Below are positions 42,015 through 52,053 of a stretch of 64,000 nt of DNA, piece by piece. Source of the stretch: Herminiimonas sp. (GTDB lineage: Bacteria > Pseudomonadota > Gammaproteobacteria > Burkholderiales > Burkholderiaceae_D). The notes below the pieces were generated by a model. The model was given only the letters and a program-made list of their open reading frames with translations, had not been told where the DNA came from and made no database searches. Both the position numbers and the translations under genes were made by a program. The stretch covers positions 1 to 64,000 of the forward strand of contig JAQGLW010000105.1 in assembly GCA_028292665.1 (NCBI GenBank), read 5' to 3'. Positions within the stretch are counted from its first letter, which is position 1. Every line of letters begins with the position of its first letter.

Positions 42015-42908
42015 ATGAAGCCCTTCGATATCCTGATCGCATTGATGGTTGTCGTCATCTGGGGCTTCAATTTCGTCGTCATCAAGATAGGCTTGCAAGG
42101 ATTGCCGCCTGTTCTCTTTACCGCATTGCGCTTCGTGTTCGCTGCGCTGCCGATGGTCTTTTTCATCAAGCGCCCTGCCGTTCCGTGGAAGCTGCTGGCA
42201 GGCTATGCGATGTTTCAGTTCGCATTGCAGTTCACGCTGCTATTCTCCGGCATGCAGCTGGGATTTCCCCCCGGACTGGCATCGCTTGTGATCCAGTTGC
42301 AGGCTTTTTTCACGATCGGACTGGCCGTGCTGGTGCTGGGCGAGCGTCCGTTAATGACGCAATTGGCGGGAGCGCTGATTGCTTTTTCCGGCATGGCGCT
42401 GGTTGCGGCGCAGCTCGACGCAAAGGCGACGGTCATCGGCTTTGTGATGGTGGTGTCCGGTGGCTTTTGCTGGGGCGTCGCCAATATCTTTACCAAGAAA
42501 ATCGGCAAGGTCAATCCATTGGCGCTCGTGGTATGGGGATCGCTGATCGCTTCGCCGCCGCTTTTGATCGCATCCCTCGTGATCGAGGGACCGCGCGCCT
42601 GGGCAGACGCCGCCGCGCATCTCGACTGGCTCTCGGTGGGCGCGGTGCTTTTCCAGTCTTATCCCAACACCCTTGTCGGATTCGGTATCTGGTCCATGCT
42701 GATGCGCAAATATCCGACTGCCAGCATCGCGCCGTTCACGCTTCTGGTCCCGGTAACGGGCATGTTGAGCTCCGCCGCCGTATTGGGCGAGCCGCTGCAG
42801 TGGTGGAAAATCACGGCAGGCATGCTGGTGCTGTGCGGATTGGCGTTAAACCAGTTCGGCGAGCTTTTGTTCAATGCGATGACGTCACCGAAATCTTCTT
42901 CCAAATGA
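42015..42908 (+). CDS. EamA-family (DMT) metabolite exporter
   Basis: 297-aa inner-membrane protein with ten predicted helices in two EamA repeats (WGFNFVVIKIGL...ALRFVFAALP; SGGFCWGVANIFTKK...). It resembles the O-acetylserine/cysteine exporter EamA of E. coli, but substrate cannot be read from sequence. A hairpin terminator follows directly. Confidence 0.88.
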   Translation: MKPFDILIALMVVVIWGFNFVVIKIGLQGLPPVLFTALRFVFAALPMVFFIKRPAVPWKLLAGYAMFQFALQFTLLFSGMQLGFPPGLASLVIQLQAFFTIGLAVLVLGERPLMTQLAGALIAFSGMALVAAQLDAKATVIGFVMVVSGGFCWGVANIFTKKIGKVNPLALVVWGSLIASPPLLIASLVIEGPRAWADAAAHLDWLSVGAVLFQSYPNTLVGFGIWSMLMRKYPTASIAPFTLLVPVTGMLSSAAVLGEPLQWWKITAGMLVLCGLALNQFGELLFNAMTSPKSSSK

Positions 42909-42910
42909 AA

Positions 42911-42940
42911 AAGCGCACCGAAGTGCGCTTCCTTGTTTTA
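42911..42940. terminator. Bidirectional hairpin terminator between eamA-like gene and ppa
   Basis: 8-bp perfect stem (AAGCGCAC / GTGCGCTT) with CGAA tetraloop, followed by CCTTGTTTT on the plus strand; A-rich sequence before it gives a T-run on the minus strand. It sits between two converging genes. Confidence 0.75.
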
Positions 42941-43486
42941 AAAATTGGGTTTGCTGGCCGCTTTTTTGTAAGCGGCGACGCCGCTCATGATTTCCGCCTT
43001 GGCGTCTTCAGGACCGAACCATCCTTCTATCTTGACCCACTTGCCTTTTTCAAGATCCTTGTAATGCTCGAAAAAATGCTGGATCTGCTGCAGGCGCAAA
43101 TCGTTCAGGTCTTCCGGCTTTTGCCATTGGGTGTAAATCGACAGGACCTTGTCGACCGGTACCGCCAGCACTTTGGCATCGCCGCCGGCTTCGTCGCTCA
43201 TCTTCAATACGCCGATCGGGCGGCAGCGCACCACGACGCCGGGGAATAGCGGAAACGGCGTGATCACCAGCACATCGACCGGATCGCCGTCATCGGAAAT
43301 GGTGTTCGGAATATAGCCGTAATTGCACGGATAATGCATCGCGGTGCCCATAAACCGGTCGACGAAAATCGCGCCGGTTTCTTTGTCGACTTCATACTTG
43401 ATCGGGTCGGCATTCATCGGAATTTCGATGATGACGTTGAAGTCGTTCGGCAGATCGCGGCCGGCAGGAACGTTATTGAGGCTCAT
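42938..43486 (-). CDS. ppa: Inorganic pyrophosphatase
   Basis: 182-aa family I soluble pyrophosphatase hydrolysing PPi to phosphate. Active-site motifs: [23 protein letters not shown], and the acidic cluster [10 protein letters not shown]. Length is normal. Lies downstream of hemCDXY on the same strand, separated by a repeat element. Confidence 0.96.
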   Translation of the reverse strand: MSLNNVPAGRDLPNDFNVIIEIPMNADPIKYEVDKETGAIFVDRFMGTAMHYPCNYGYIPNTISDDGDPVDVLVITPFPLFPGVVVRCRPIGVLKMSDEAGGDAKVLAVPVDKVLSIYTQWQKPEDLNDLRLQQIQHFFEHYKDLEKGKWVKIEGWFGPEDAKAEIMSGVAAYKKAASKPNF

Positions 43487-43607
43487 GGTGCTTTCTCACA
43501 AGGATGATAATTTTGAAAACCTTAAATTATAGCGGTTTTCGTCTCGTCGTTGTGCGTCGCAGCACGCAGTTTTTGAGGGTTCTCAACGCACAAGCCGGCT
43601 ACCAAGC

Positions 43608-43752
43608 CCGTTCGTCCTGAGTGGCCCAAGGCCAGCTACTAGCCGCGGAGCGGCGTATCGAAGGAAGTGTATCGAAGGATTTCCAGGCATAACTAATCCT
43701 TCGATACGCCCTAAAGGGTTAGTAACTGGCCTTGTCCGCTCAGGACGAACGG
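43608..43752. repeat. REP-like intergenic inverted-repeat element
   Basis: About 145 bp whose arms (CCGTTCGTCCTGAG... and ...CTCAGGACGAACGG) pair over most of their length, with a central ATCGAAGGAT / ATCCTTCGAT stem. Occupies the hemY-ppa intergenic space (43487-43797). The TTCGTCCTGAG / TCGAAGG words are familiar from dispersed repeats in many beta-proteobacteria. Confidence 0.75.
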
Positions 43753-43797
43753 CCATTAGTTGACCGTGGCCTGCTGGCCACGTTTTTCAACAGCCTG

Positions 43798-44994
43798 CTA
43801 AAGCATGGTCGCCAGCGCGCATTGCCTGTAATGCGCCGCTGCTTCTTCGGGATGGTTCAGGGACTCATGCAGTTGCGCAAGTTTCAGGTGCGCCTCCCGT
43901 ACCGTATCGGGCTCGGTTGCATCGGACAATGCCTGCTCCAGATGACGTTGCGCCTTGCCCCATAGTTTTTGTTTCAGGCACAGAGTACCGAGCGTCAGCG
44001 CCAGTTCGGCATCGGTCGGATGCTGGCCGACCCATTGTTCGCAACGTTCGATTTGGGACAGCAATGCGGGAGAGCCTTCGGCTGCCGCGGACCCGCGGTA
44101 GGCGCGCACCAGCCTGGCATCCCATTCAGCGGCCAAGGCCTTTTCCACCATTGCCGATGCTTCGTCGTGCAATCCCTTTGCATTGAACGCGTCGGCCGCA
44201 CGCACGGCGACGAACGGCTTGACACGATCTTCTGCAGGAATGGTTGTCCATACGCGGCGAATCGACTCCGCATCATGCGTGCGGTCGGACAGCAAATCTT
44301 CGTAAGCCAGTTCACGCAGGCGGCGCGACAAGGCCGGATGCAGCGCATCGTTCTTGTCCAGCGAGCGCACCAGCCGCAATACTTCGGGCCAATTCTTCGC
44401 ACGCTGATTGGCTTTCAATGCAAGCCGCAATGCGTGGATATGGCGGGTGCCGCTGGCATTGAGTTCCTTGACTGCATCAAGCGCAGCCTCGGGTTCATGC
44501 TGGTCCACCAACAGCTCGATCGCCGTCATCAGCCGCGCAGTTTTAAGAGGGCTGTCATCCTGCACCCTGGACAGCCACACATCCCTTCGTTCCGACTGGC
44601 GCATGCGGTGCGCGGCACGGGCGCCGATCAATGCCGCCAATCCGGCATTTTCGGGAGAATCCGCGGCGCGGGCGGCTGCTTTTTCCGAATGGCCGAAACG
44701 TCCCTCGAACAATCCTTTCAATGCATCGCGCAACGCCTGGTTGCCTTCGCGATCGCGCTTTGCCTTGCGATACAGCGCAACGCGCTCGGGCATTTGCCGG
44801 GTGGTATCGATTGCCTTGAGGATGCCGAAGGTCAGCAAAAACAGCAGTATCAGCAAAATCACGAAAAAATTCATCGAGAAATCCACCCGATACGGCGGAT
44901 AGAACAGGACGACATTGCCGTGATTGAAATGCGCCAGCACTGCGAGGCCGACTGCAGCGGCAAACAAGGCGAGAAGCCAGAGAAATATGCGCAT
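43798..44994 (-). CDS. hemY: HemY-like membrane TPR protein
   Basis: 398-aa inner-membrane protein with two N-terminal TM helices (IFLWLLALFAAAVGLAVLA; FFVILLILLFLLTFGI) and a cytoplasmic or periplasmic TPR domain. It is the proteobacterial HemY encoded in the hemCDXY cluster, not the protoporphyrinogen oxidase of the same name. Believed to support haem synthesis by binding partner enzymes. Starts 6 nt after hemX. Confidence 0.9.
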   Translation of the reverse strand: MRIFLWLLALFAAAVGLAVLAHFNHGNVVLFYPPYRVDFSMNFFVILLILLFLLTFGILKAIDTTRQMPERVALYRKAKRDREGNQALRDALKGLFEGRFGHSEKAAARAADSPENAGLAALIGARAAHRMRQSERRDVWLSRVQDDSPLKTARLMTAIELLVDQHEPEAALDAVKELNASGTRHIHALRLALKANQRAKNWPEVLRLVRSLDKNDALHPALSRRLRELAYEDLLSDRTHDAESIRRVWTTIPAEDRVKPFVAVRAADAFNAKGLHDEASAMVEKALAAEWDARLVRAYRGSAAAEGSPALLSQIERCEQWVGQHPTDAELALTLGTLCLKQKLWGKAQRHLEQALSDATEPDTVREAHLKLAQLHESLNHPEEAAAHYRQCALATML

Positions 44995-45000
44995 GTTGGT

Positions 45001-46158
45001 TTAAGGCTTCGCCTTGTAATTGCGTACCGCATTGAGGCTGTCGCTCAGACTCGGCATTTCGATCGACAGGTTGCTGCCCTGCACCTGCCTCAACAGCGCC
45101 TGGGCGGTCTGGGTCTGCTTCGCACGCGTGTCGAAATACTTGCCGATCGTGTCCTGGGCGGCAATCAGGTCGCTGCGGAAAGCCGACTCGTTGCGCGACA
45201 ATAGCGCCAGCCGCGCATTCAGCAAACGCAGCTTCAGATTCTCGCGCGCATAGTAAGCCTGCGTCGGCGACAACAACAGCGCATCGGGCGTTTCGACGCT
45301 GCGCACCCGGATCAGTTGCCTCAGCTCGGTCCACATTTCATTGCTCCAGCTATTCCATTTGTCCTGCAGATTGACCAGCCAATCGAGATTGGCGTTGCCT
45401 TTGCCGGACTGTGCGCCGGCCGCGCTATCCGCACCCGCCGCCGGGGCGCGCCGCGCATTTTTCGGCCGGGTCGCGGGCAGCGCCGGCTTTTCATCGGATA
45501 ACAGCGGCATGCCGTCGATTTGTCCGATGACACTGTCAAGCCGCAATGCAAGCCCGGTTAAATCCACGCTCGGCAAGGCCTTGAGATTTTCAATATCCCT
45601 CGCGATGGCGCGGCGGATGGTGATGAATTGCGGTTTATCGGAACGCGACAGCCTGGTATCGGCGTTTTGCAGTGCGATCAGCGCGCCTCTCACATTGCCC
45701 GCAAGCTGCAATTGCTGACTCGCGGTGGATAGCACCTGTTCGATTTCGGCGAGCGCCCAGTCGTCGCGGTTCCTGGAAAGATCCTGATAGAGCTGTTCCA
45801 GCGCGAGTTGCTGGCTCTGCGCTTCGACTTGCTTGCTTTCCAGTACATTGACCTTGGCTTGCAGTTCTTTCATTCCCTCCTGCACCGATTTGACGAGGAC
45901 TTTTGTTTCGTTGTTGATGCTGTCGCCGGTTTGCAGGCGCTGCGCCATTTCCCTGCGCAGGTTCCTTATTTCGCTGTGCGAGGCCCACCACTGCGCCGCC
46001 AGCAATAACGCCAGAATAATCAGCGCGACATGGATCAATCGTGGCGCCAGCCATGCCTTTCCATTTTTCGAAGCGGCGGCCGGTGCAACGGACTGCGCCT
46101 GCGGATAGGCGGCATTGGGTTGCGGATGGTGTTCGGGGGAGGAAGGCAATTCGTTCAT
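45001..46158 (-). CDS. hemX: HemX membrane protein
   Basis: 385-aa protein: cytoplasmic Pro/Ala-rich N-terminus, one TM helix (VALIILALLLAAQWW, ~43-60), then a long coiled coil and HemX domain. Often annotated as uroporphyrinogen-III methyltransferase, but no SAM-binding motif is visible, so that label is not supported. Its ATG overlaps the hemD stop by 4 nt. Confidence 0.9.
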   Translation of the reverse strand: MNELPSSPEHHPQPNAAYPQAQSVAPAAASKNGKAWLAPRLIHVALIILALLLAAQWWASHSEIRNLRREMAQRLQTGDSINNETKVLVKSVQEGMKELQAKVNVLESKQVEAQSQQLALEQLYQDLSRNRDDWALAEIEQVLSTASQQLQLAGNVRGALIALQNADTRLSRSDKPQFITIRRAIARDIENLKALPSVDLTGLALRLDSVIGQIDGMPLLSDEKPALPATRPKNARRAPAAGADSAAGAQSGKGNANLDWLVNLQDKWNSWSNEMWTELRQLIRVRSVETPDALLLSPTQAYYARENLKLRLLNARLALLSRNESAFRSDLIAAQDTIGKYFDTRAKQTQTAQALLRQVQGSNLSIEMPSLSDSLNAVRNYKAKP

Positions 46159-46925
46159 CGTCGGGATTGTAACGCGGCAAGCAATTGCTCGTCGCCTGAG
46201 CCAGTAAGAGTGATATTGCGAAAACCCAGCGTCTGCGCGGTTTCCTGAATGCGAATATGCGGCATGATGATGCTCTGCTGTTGCACTTTTGCCATGCCGC
46301 TATCGCCGGCAACCTGTTGAACCATCTGCACCAGTATTCGCAGCGATTCCGAACTCGTCACGATCCAGTCATTCTGCGCATCGAGCAACCGGCATAACTG
46401 CATGCGCCGCGGTTCGTCCAGAACCGGTGCGGCGCGCCGGTACGCGGCGACCTGCGTCACATGCACGCCTGCCGAGCGCAGCGCGTCAGCCAGCAGTTCG
46501 CGTCCGGTTTCGCCCCGCAGTATCAGCACCCGTTTGCCGCGCAATGCCGCAATATCCAGCGCCTCAAGCAATGTTTGCGAATCGGTCCGCTTCGCATCGC
46601 CCGGACTGACGATGGCGGCATTGGCGGACGTCACGCCGTATTGCGCAAGCGCATTGCGGCTGCCTTCACCCATTACCGCGAGCGGGACTTCCCTCGGCCA
46701 GTCGCGCACGACGGCGAACGTTGCATGAATCGCATTCGGGCTGACGAACGCAACCATCGCATAGCCGGACAAATCGGCCAGCGCATTCCGTAATGCCGAC
46801 GGATCGGACAGCGGATGTATTTCCAATAGCGGAAAGACAACGGCCTCGCGTCCCATCAAGGCGACGCGGCGGGCCAGCGCGCCTGCCTGCGCCAGCGGCC
46901 TGGTGATGACAACGCAATCAGGCAT
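46155..46925 (-). CDS. hemD: Uroporphyrinogen-III synthase
   Basis: 256-aa enzyme cyclising hydroxymethylbilane to uroporphyrinogen III. The family is poorly conserved, but [10 protein letters not shown] at the N-terminus, FVSPNAI, and [13 protein letters not shown] near residue 190 are typical. It overlaps hemC by 8 nt and hemX by 4 nt, so the operon is tightly coupled. Confidence 0.92.
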   Translation of the reverse strand: MPDCVVITRPLAQAGALARRVALMGREAVVFPLLEIHPLSDPSALRNALADLSGYAMVAFVSPNAIHATFAVVRDWPREVPLAVMGEGSRNALAQYGVTSANAAIVSPGDAKRTDSQTLLEALDIAALRGKRVLILRGETGRELLADALRSAGVHVTQVAAYRRAAPVLDEPRRMQLCRLLDAQNDWIVTSSESLRILVQMVQQVAGDSGMAKVQQQSIIMPHIRIQETAQTLGFRNITLTGSGDEQLLAALQSRR

Positions 46926-47859
46926 CCGCTTTGCATGCTTCCAGAATGGCGGAAGCGTCCCGGGCCTTCAATGCCTCGGCAACTTGCCGGCCCAGCGCTT
47001 CCGGCGCATCTGCCGAACCCGATGCATCGGCGGTGGCGATGCGCTGTCCGTCAGGCGTGGCGACCATTGCGCGCAAGCGCATGGTCGCGCCATCGATGGT
47101 CGCGAATGCCGCCAGCGGAATCTGGCAGCTTCCGCCGAACGCTTTCGATAATGCCCGCTCGGCAGTCACCGCGCGCGCCGTCGCCACATGGTTCAACGGT
47201 CCCAGCAATGCGCGCACATCGTCGCGGCCGACCGGTATTTCAATTGCCATCGCGCCCTGCCCCGGTGCCGGCAGACTTTGCTCCGGTTCCAGCAGCGCAC
47301 GAATCCGCCCGGGCAGGCCAAGCCGTTTCAATCCGGCCGCCGCCAGGATAATTGCAGCGTAGTCGCCTCGGTCCAGCTTGCCCAGGCGCGTATCGAGATT
47401 GCCGCGCAACGGCTTGATCACCAGATTGGGATGGCGCGCGGCGATCAATGCTTGCCGGCGCAAGCTGCTGGTGCCCACCACGGCGCCGTCCGGCAATGCA
47501 TCGAGCGATGCATAATCGTTGGAAACGAACGCATCGCGCGGATCTTCGCGCTCAAGCACCGCCGCAAGATCGAAGCCTTCCGGCATGTCCATCGGCATGT
47601 CCTTCAGCGAATGCACCGCCAGATCGGCCCGGCCTTCGGCCATCGCGATTTCAAGTTCCTTGACGAATAATCCCTTGCCGCCGACTTTCGAGAGCGTGCG
47701 GTCGAGAATCTGATCTCCGCGCGTGGTCATGCCGAGAATTTCGATCATGCATTGCGGATACAATGCGGCAAGCCTTGCGCGGACATGTTCTGCCTGCCAC
47801 ATCGCCAGACGGCTTTCGCGCGATGCGATGATCAACTTCGGGGGGACAGATGCTTTCAA
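46918..47859 (-). CDS. hemC: Porphobilinogen deaminase
   Basis: 313-aa enzyme assembling four porphobilinogens into hydroxymethylbilane. Dipyrromethane cofactor Cys in [22 protein letters not shown] and [12 protein letters not shown] carry substrate-binding residues. The only plausible start is TTG at 47859 (stop in frame 8 codons upstream, AAGAG about 8 nt before it). First gene of hemCDXY. Confidence 0.95.
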   Translation of the reverse strand: MKASVPPKLIIASRESRLAMWQAEHVRARLAALYPQCMIEILGMTTRGDQILDRTLSKVGGKGLFVKELEIAMAEGRADLAVHSLKDMPMDMPEGFDLAAVLEREDPRDAFVSNDYASLDALPDGAVVGTSSLRRQALIAARHPNLVIKPLRGNLDTRLGKLDRGDYAAIILAAAGLKRLGLPGRIRALLEPEQSLPAPGQGAMAIEIPVGRDDVRALLGPLNHVATARAVTAERALSKAFGGSCQIPLAAFATIDGATMRLRAMVATPDGQRIATADASGSADAPEALGRQVAEALKARDASAILEACKADA

Positions 47860-48212
47860 AACGGACTCTTTCGATTTTCACCGGCGCAGATCGCGCCAGG
47901 CCGGGTCATTGCGTACACTATTTGCACAAATTTTATCACGCCGCTCCGTGCAAAGTCCCGCCGCAAGCCGGTTCCTGCGCTCTTGAAAAGAGGATTGCAG
48001 GCATCCGCCACGGCAAAACCGCCGCATGCAGCGCCATCTGCGGCAAAGCCTTCCGCCGATAAAGACGTTCCGGCAACAGAAGATGTGCAGCTGTCAGGCC
48101 GGCTGCCCGGGGATGTGCTGCGCGGTCGGAAAGGCCGGTCTGTGCCGCGATTGAAAAAGTGATAGATTCGTCAAGCATGAATACCGATCGTGCGTCTTTA
48201 AAGGAGATCTGT
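47860..48212. other. Intergenic region between hemC and the DUF427 gene
   Basis: About 350 bp between divergent genes. An ORF crosses it (47752-48162) but starts inside hemC and has no family features. Promoters for both neighbours must lie here; I could not assign boxes with confidence. Confidence 0.4.
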
Positions 48213-48503
48213 ATGCCGCAAGCAATATGGCAAGGAACAGTCATAGCCGATGCCCCATCGGATGCTGTCGAAATCGTCGAGGGCAATGTTTATTTTCCTG
48301 TCGCTTCGGTGCGCAGCGAATATCTTCAGCCGAGCGACCATCGTACGGTGTGCTTCTGGAAGGGCACGGCCAGTTATTATCATGTATCGGCAGGCGGCGA
48401 GTTGAATCGCGATGCGGCCTGGTATTACCCGGAGCCGAAAGAAGCGGCGAAGCAGATCGCCGGGCGTATTGCGTTCTGGCGCGGCGTGCAGATAGAACCC
48501 TGA
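48213..48503 (+). CDS. DUF427 family protein
   Basis: 96-aa protein. DUF427 features: VEIVEGNVYFP, CFWKGTASYYHV and AAWYYPEPKEAAKQIAGRIAFW. AAGGAG sits 7 nt before the ATG at 48213. Structures show a small beta-tent fold; function unknown. It is tail to tail with algR. Confidence 0.88.
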   Translation: MPQAIWQGTVIADAPSDAVEIVEGNVYFPVASVRSEYLQPSDHRTVCFWKGTASYYHVSAGGELNRDAAWYYPEPKEAAKQIAGRIAFWRGVQIEP

Positions 48504-48522
48504 GCCGGAGCCTGTTCCGGCA

Positions 48523-49314
48523 TCACCGCACCAATGCCTTGACCACCGCCCACTGGCGGCGCGAAATCGGCAAGCGCTCGTCGATATCGCGCAGGATCAC
48601 TTGCCACGATTCCTGCGCCTTGTCGCTGTCTCCCTCCGCATCGACCGCACCGGAACCGCGTTCGACGCCGATGATCGCGCTGCGCGCCACCAGCGCATTG
48701 CGGTGCACCCGCACGAAGACGGCGGCCAATTCTTCTTCTATCGACAGCAGCGACTCTTCGATCAGATAATCGCGCGTCCTGGTGCGCAGCGTCACATACT
48801 TCAGCTCCGCCTTCAGATAAATCACCTCCGCGATCGGCACCAGCAGCAGGCGGCCGCGCTCCTGTACCGAAAAGTTCTGCCGCGTCGGCTGCATTGCGGC
48901 AGCGGCGGCGATCGATTCCTTTTGCGACGCAGCCTGGCTGCGCAAGCCGCTCACGCGCCGGATCGCTTCTGCCAGCCGCGAAGCACGCACCGGTTTCAAC
49001 AGATAATCAAGCGCATGCACATCGAACGCCTTGAGCGCGTACTCGTCATAAGCGCTGACGAAAATGACCGCAGGCGCATCCGCGCCCTGGCCGGACAAGT
49101 GCACGGCAAGCTCGATGCCTGTCATGCCGGGCATCTGCACATCGAGCAAGACAATGTCCGGCTTGCTTGCCGCAATGCCATCCAGCGCGCCTTGCGCGTC
49201 GTTCGCCTCGCCGACCAGCTGATGCGGGCATTCCGCCGCGATATCCGACAGCAGGGTCGCGAGCCTGGCACGGGCCGGCGCTTCGTCATCGACAATAAAA
49301 AGCCTCGGAATCAT
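48523..49314 (-). CDS. algR: LytTR-family response regulator AlgR
   Basis: 263-aa regulator: receiver domain (1-~125; FIVDDEAPAR, Asp in VLLDVQMPGM, Lys in LLKPVRA) and a C-terminal LytTR DNA-binding domain (~150-260). Its ATG overlaps the algZ stop by 4 nt. The algZR-hemCD order matches pseudomonads and other beta-proteobacteria. Probable targets include surface and motility genes. Confidence 0.9.
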   Translation of the reverse strand: MIPRLFIVDDEAPARARLATLLSDIAAECPHQLVGEANDAQGALDGIAASKPDIVLLDVQMPGMTGIELAVHLSGQGADAPAVIFVSAYDEYALKAFDVHALDYLLKPVRASRLAEAIRRVSGLRSQAASQKESIAAAAAMQPTRQNFSVQERGRLLLVPIAEVIYLKAELKYVTLRTRTRDYLIEESLLSIEEELAAVFVRVHRNALVARSAIIGVERGSGAVDAEGDSDKAQESWQVILRDIDERLPISRRQWAVVKALVR

Positions 49315-50354
49315 GAAGAAGCCTTCACATAAGGAAAACGCAGCCGCACCTCGAAATATCCGCGCGCGATCGTGGTCGTCAACTGCGCTTCCACATCGTA
49401 CACCAGCGCCAGGCGCTCGCGGATATTGTCGAGCGCCATGTGGTTGCCCCGGGAGACGGCATCGCCATGATAAGGATTGATCACCGCAATTTCAATCCGG
49501 TCGATCGAACGGTTCATGTGAATCTGGATCAGCACCGGTTCGCGCGCCGGCTCGACGCCGTAATGCACCGCATTTTCCAGCAACGGCTGCAGCAGCAGCG
49601 CCGGAATCTGCGCCTTGCGCAAGACATCGTCGCTGATGTCGACCGATTCCCACTGTACCTGCAGGCGTTCGCCGAGACGGATTTTTTCAATCGACAGGTA
49701 TTGCCTGCACAGTCGGATTTCATCCTGCATGGTCGTCATGTCGCGCGCATCGCGTATCAGCACCCGGAATAAATCGGCCAGGTCTTCCAGCGTGGTTTCC
49801 GCCTGGCGCGGTTCGGTGCGGATCAACGACAGCACCGCATTCAGGCTGTTGAAGAAAAAATGCGGACGGATGCGGGCCTGCAGCGCCTGCAGCCGCGCCT
49901 CCGCCAGCGCAGGCGAGAAAGCGCGGGTCCGCAGCTCGAAATAATGCTGCAACACGATACCGAGCAATGCCGCGATCAATATGCCCTTTACCATCGTCAA
50001 ATTGGTGAAAGTGTTGAAAAACAGTTCAAGCGAAAACAGGAAGTGAATGATCAGCGAAGTGACGGCGGCCGGCACCAGTGCGCATGCAACACGCTGGCCC
50101 CAGGGCGGAATCGTGCGAATCAATCTCCTCAGGCCGCATAATGCGAGCAGCGATGACAGGCATGCCAGTTCGACCAGGATCGACGACTCGACGAATTCCA
50201 GCAAACCCGGCTTCAAGCCATTGGTCCGCATCAGGATTGCCGCCAGTACGCTTGCATTGACGGCAAGCAGCACGCGAAAGATCACGCCGATGTTGCAGCA
50301 ATCCGGAATCACTATTTCAAGCGGAGCGCTGGCTGGTACTGTGGATGGCGGCAT
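49311..50354 (-). CDS. algZ: Sensor histidine kinase AlgZ (FimS-like)
   Basis: 347-aa LytS/YehU-type kinase: about four TM helices (30-145) and a His_kinase domain with acceptor His in ALQARIRPHFFFNSLNAV. The ATPase part shows LLQPLLENAVHYG; the final Gly-rich box (NIRERLALVY) is short, as in AlgZ/FimS, which has atypical ATP motifs. Partner of AlgR. Divergent from argH. Confidence 0.9.
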   Translation of the reverse strand: MPPSTVPASAPLEIVIPDCCNIGVIFRVLLAVNASVLAAILMRTNGLKPGLLEFVESSILVELACLSSLLALCGLRRLIRTIPPWGQRVACALVPAAVTSLIIHFLFSLELFFNTFTNLTMVKGILIAALLGIVLQHYFELRTRAFSPALAEARLQALQARIRPHFFFNSLNAVLSLIRTEPRQAETTLEDLADLFRVLIRDARDMTTMQDEIRLCRQYLSIEKIRLGERLQVQWESVDISDDVLRKAQIPALLLQPLLENAVHYGVEPAREPVLIQIHMNRSIDRIEIAVINPYHGDAVSRGNHMALDNIRERLALVYDVEAQLTTTIARGYFEVRLRFPYVKASS

Positions 50355-50433
50355 AAGCGAAAGGAATGTTGAAACTGAATGATGGAAGGCTGCGCGCTTG
50401 TTTTATAATCGTGTAATTCACCGGAACCCAATC

Positions 50434-51828
50434 ATGACAGCACAACTTTCCAAAAAAAGCGAGGCCTGGTCGGCTCGATTCTCCGAGCCTGTCTCGGATT
50501 TAGTCAAACGTTACACCGCTTCGGTCTTTTTCGACAAGCGTCTGGCGCAATTCGATATCCAGGGCTCGCTCGCGCATGCCGACATGCTGGCGCAGCAAGG
50601 CATCATCAGCCGCCAGGATCATGCCGATATCCAGCGCGGCATGGCGCAAATCGAGTCGGAAATCGCCGCCGGCCGGTTCGAATGGCTGCTCGACCTCGAA
50701 GACGTGCACCTGAATATCGAAAAACGCCTGACCGAACTGGTCGGCGACGCCGGCAAACGCCTGCATACCGGCCGCTCGCGCAACGACCAGGTCGCAACCG
50801 ACATCCGCCTGTACCTGCGCTCGGCGATCGACGACATTGTCGTTCTGCTGCGCGAACTGCGTCTGGCGCTGGTGGATCTGGCGGAGCAGCATGCCGAGAC
50901 GATCCTGCCGGGCTTTACCCACATGCAGGTCGCGCAGCCGGTGACGTTCGGCCATCACATGCTGGCGTATGTCGAAATGTTCGGCCGCGATGCCGAGCGC
51001 ATGGCCGATTGCCGCAAGCGGGTCAATCGCCTGCCGCTGGGTGCGGCGGCGCTGGCCGGCACCACGTTCCCGATCGACCGCGAACGGGTTGCGGCCACGC
51101 TCGGCTTCGACGATGTATGCCGCAACTCGCTCGACGCCGTATCGGATCGCGATTTTGCGATTGAATTCTGCGCGGCGGCCGCGCTGGTGATGACGCACGT
51201 TTCGAGGATGTCGGAGGAACTGGTGATCTGGATGAGTCCGCGCGTCGGCTTCATCGAACTGGCCGACCGCTTTTGCACCGGTTCTTCAATCATGCCGCAA
51301 AAGAAAAATCCGGATGTGCCCGAACTGGCGCGCGGCAAGACCGGACGCGTCAACGGCCACCTGATCGCGCTGCTGACGCTGATGAAGGGGCAGCCGCTGG
51401 CTTACAACAAGGATAATCAGGAAGACAAGGAACCGTTGTTCGACACGGTCGACACCGTCATCGATACGCTGCGCATTTTTGCCGACATGGCGCGCGGCAT
51501 TACGGTCAAGGCCGACGCCATGCGCGCCGCGGCGCTGCAAGGCTACGCGACCGCAACCGATCTGGCCGATTACCTGGTCAAGAAGGGACTGCCGTTTCGC
51601 GACGCCCATGAAGCGGTCGCCCGTGCGGTACGCGCCTGCGTCGATCGCGGCTGCGATCTGAGCGACCTGTCGCTGGATGAAATGCGCACATTCTCGCCGC
51701 TGGTCGAGGCCGACATCTTCAGCGTGCTGACGCTGGAAGGTTCGGTCGCCGCGCGCGACCATATCGGCGGCACCGCGCCGAACCAGGTGCGTCGCGCGAT
51801 CATCGAAGTACGCAAGCAATTGTCTTGA
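50434..51828 (+). CDS. argH: Argininosuccinate lyase
   Basis: 464-aa enzyme for the last step of arginine synthesis, splitting argininosuccinate into arginine and fumarate. Superfamily signature [24 protein letters not shown] and [14 protein letters not shown] are the other active-site motifs. Start at 50434 ([12 protein letters not shown]) fits the family. Confidence 0.96.
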   Translation: MTAQLSKKSEAWSARFSEPVSDLVKRYTASVFFDKRLAQFDIQGSLAHADMLAQQGIISRQDHADIQRGMAQIESEIAAGRFEWLLDLEDVHLNIEKRLTELVGDAGKRLHTGRSRNDQVATDIRLYLRSAIDDIVVLLRELRLALVDLAEQHAETILPGFTHMQVAQPVTFGHHMLAYVEMFGRDAERMADCRKRVNRLPLGAAALAGTTFPIDRERVAATLGFDDVCRNSLDAVSDRDFAIEFCAAAALVMTHVSRMSEELVIWMSPRVGFIELADRFCTGSSIMPQKKNPDVPELARGKTGRVNGHLIALLTLMKGQPLAYNKDNQEDKEPLFDTVDTVIDTLRIFADMARGITVKADAMRAAALQGYATATDLADYLVKKGLPFRDAHEAVARAVRACVDRGCDLSDLSLDEMRTFSPLVEADIFSVLTLEGSVAARDHIGGTAPNQVRRAIIEVRKQLS

Positions 51829-52053
51829 TATTTCCACGCCGCGTCCGCGCGCAATCCAGCGTCCCGTCCAGAATGCCGTATTGCGCGGATTTCCACGGTA
51901 TCGGCCGGCGCGGCGCTGTGTATCCGGTCTGAAATACTCTATACTTTATGCACTTTCGATATGCCGATTCCGGCTTGTTCAAACAAGAATTCAAGCGTTC
52001 TGCCGCTTCACATATAAAAAAAGCCAAAGCTTCCTCATGACCAGGAGAAAATA

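Noticed and set aside
43969-45204. 411-aa plus-strand ORF
   Set aside because: Antisense to hemY/hemX, whose frames and operon overlaps are convincing.
45001-46158. HemX as an active uroporphyrinogen-III methyltransferase
   Set aside because: The sequence is a TM helix plus coiled coil with no SAM-binding motif.
47752-48162. 136-aa plus-strand ORF upstream of the DUF427 gene
   Set aside because: Begins antisense inside hemC, no Shine-Dalgarno, low-complexity Ala/Pro/Lys sequence.
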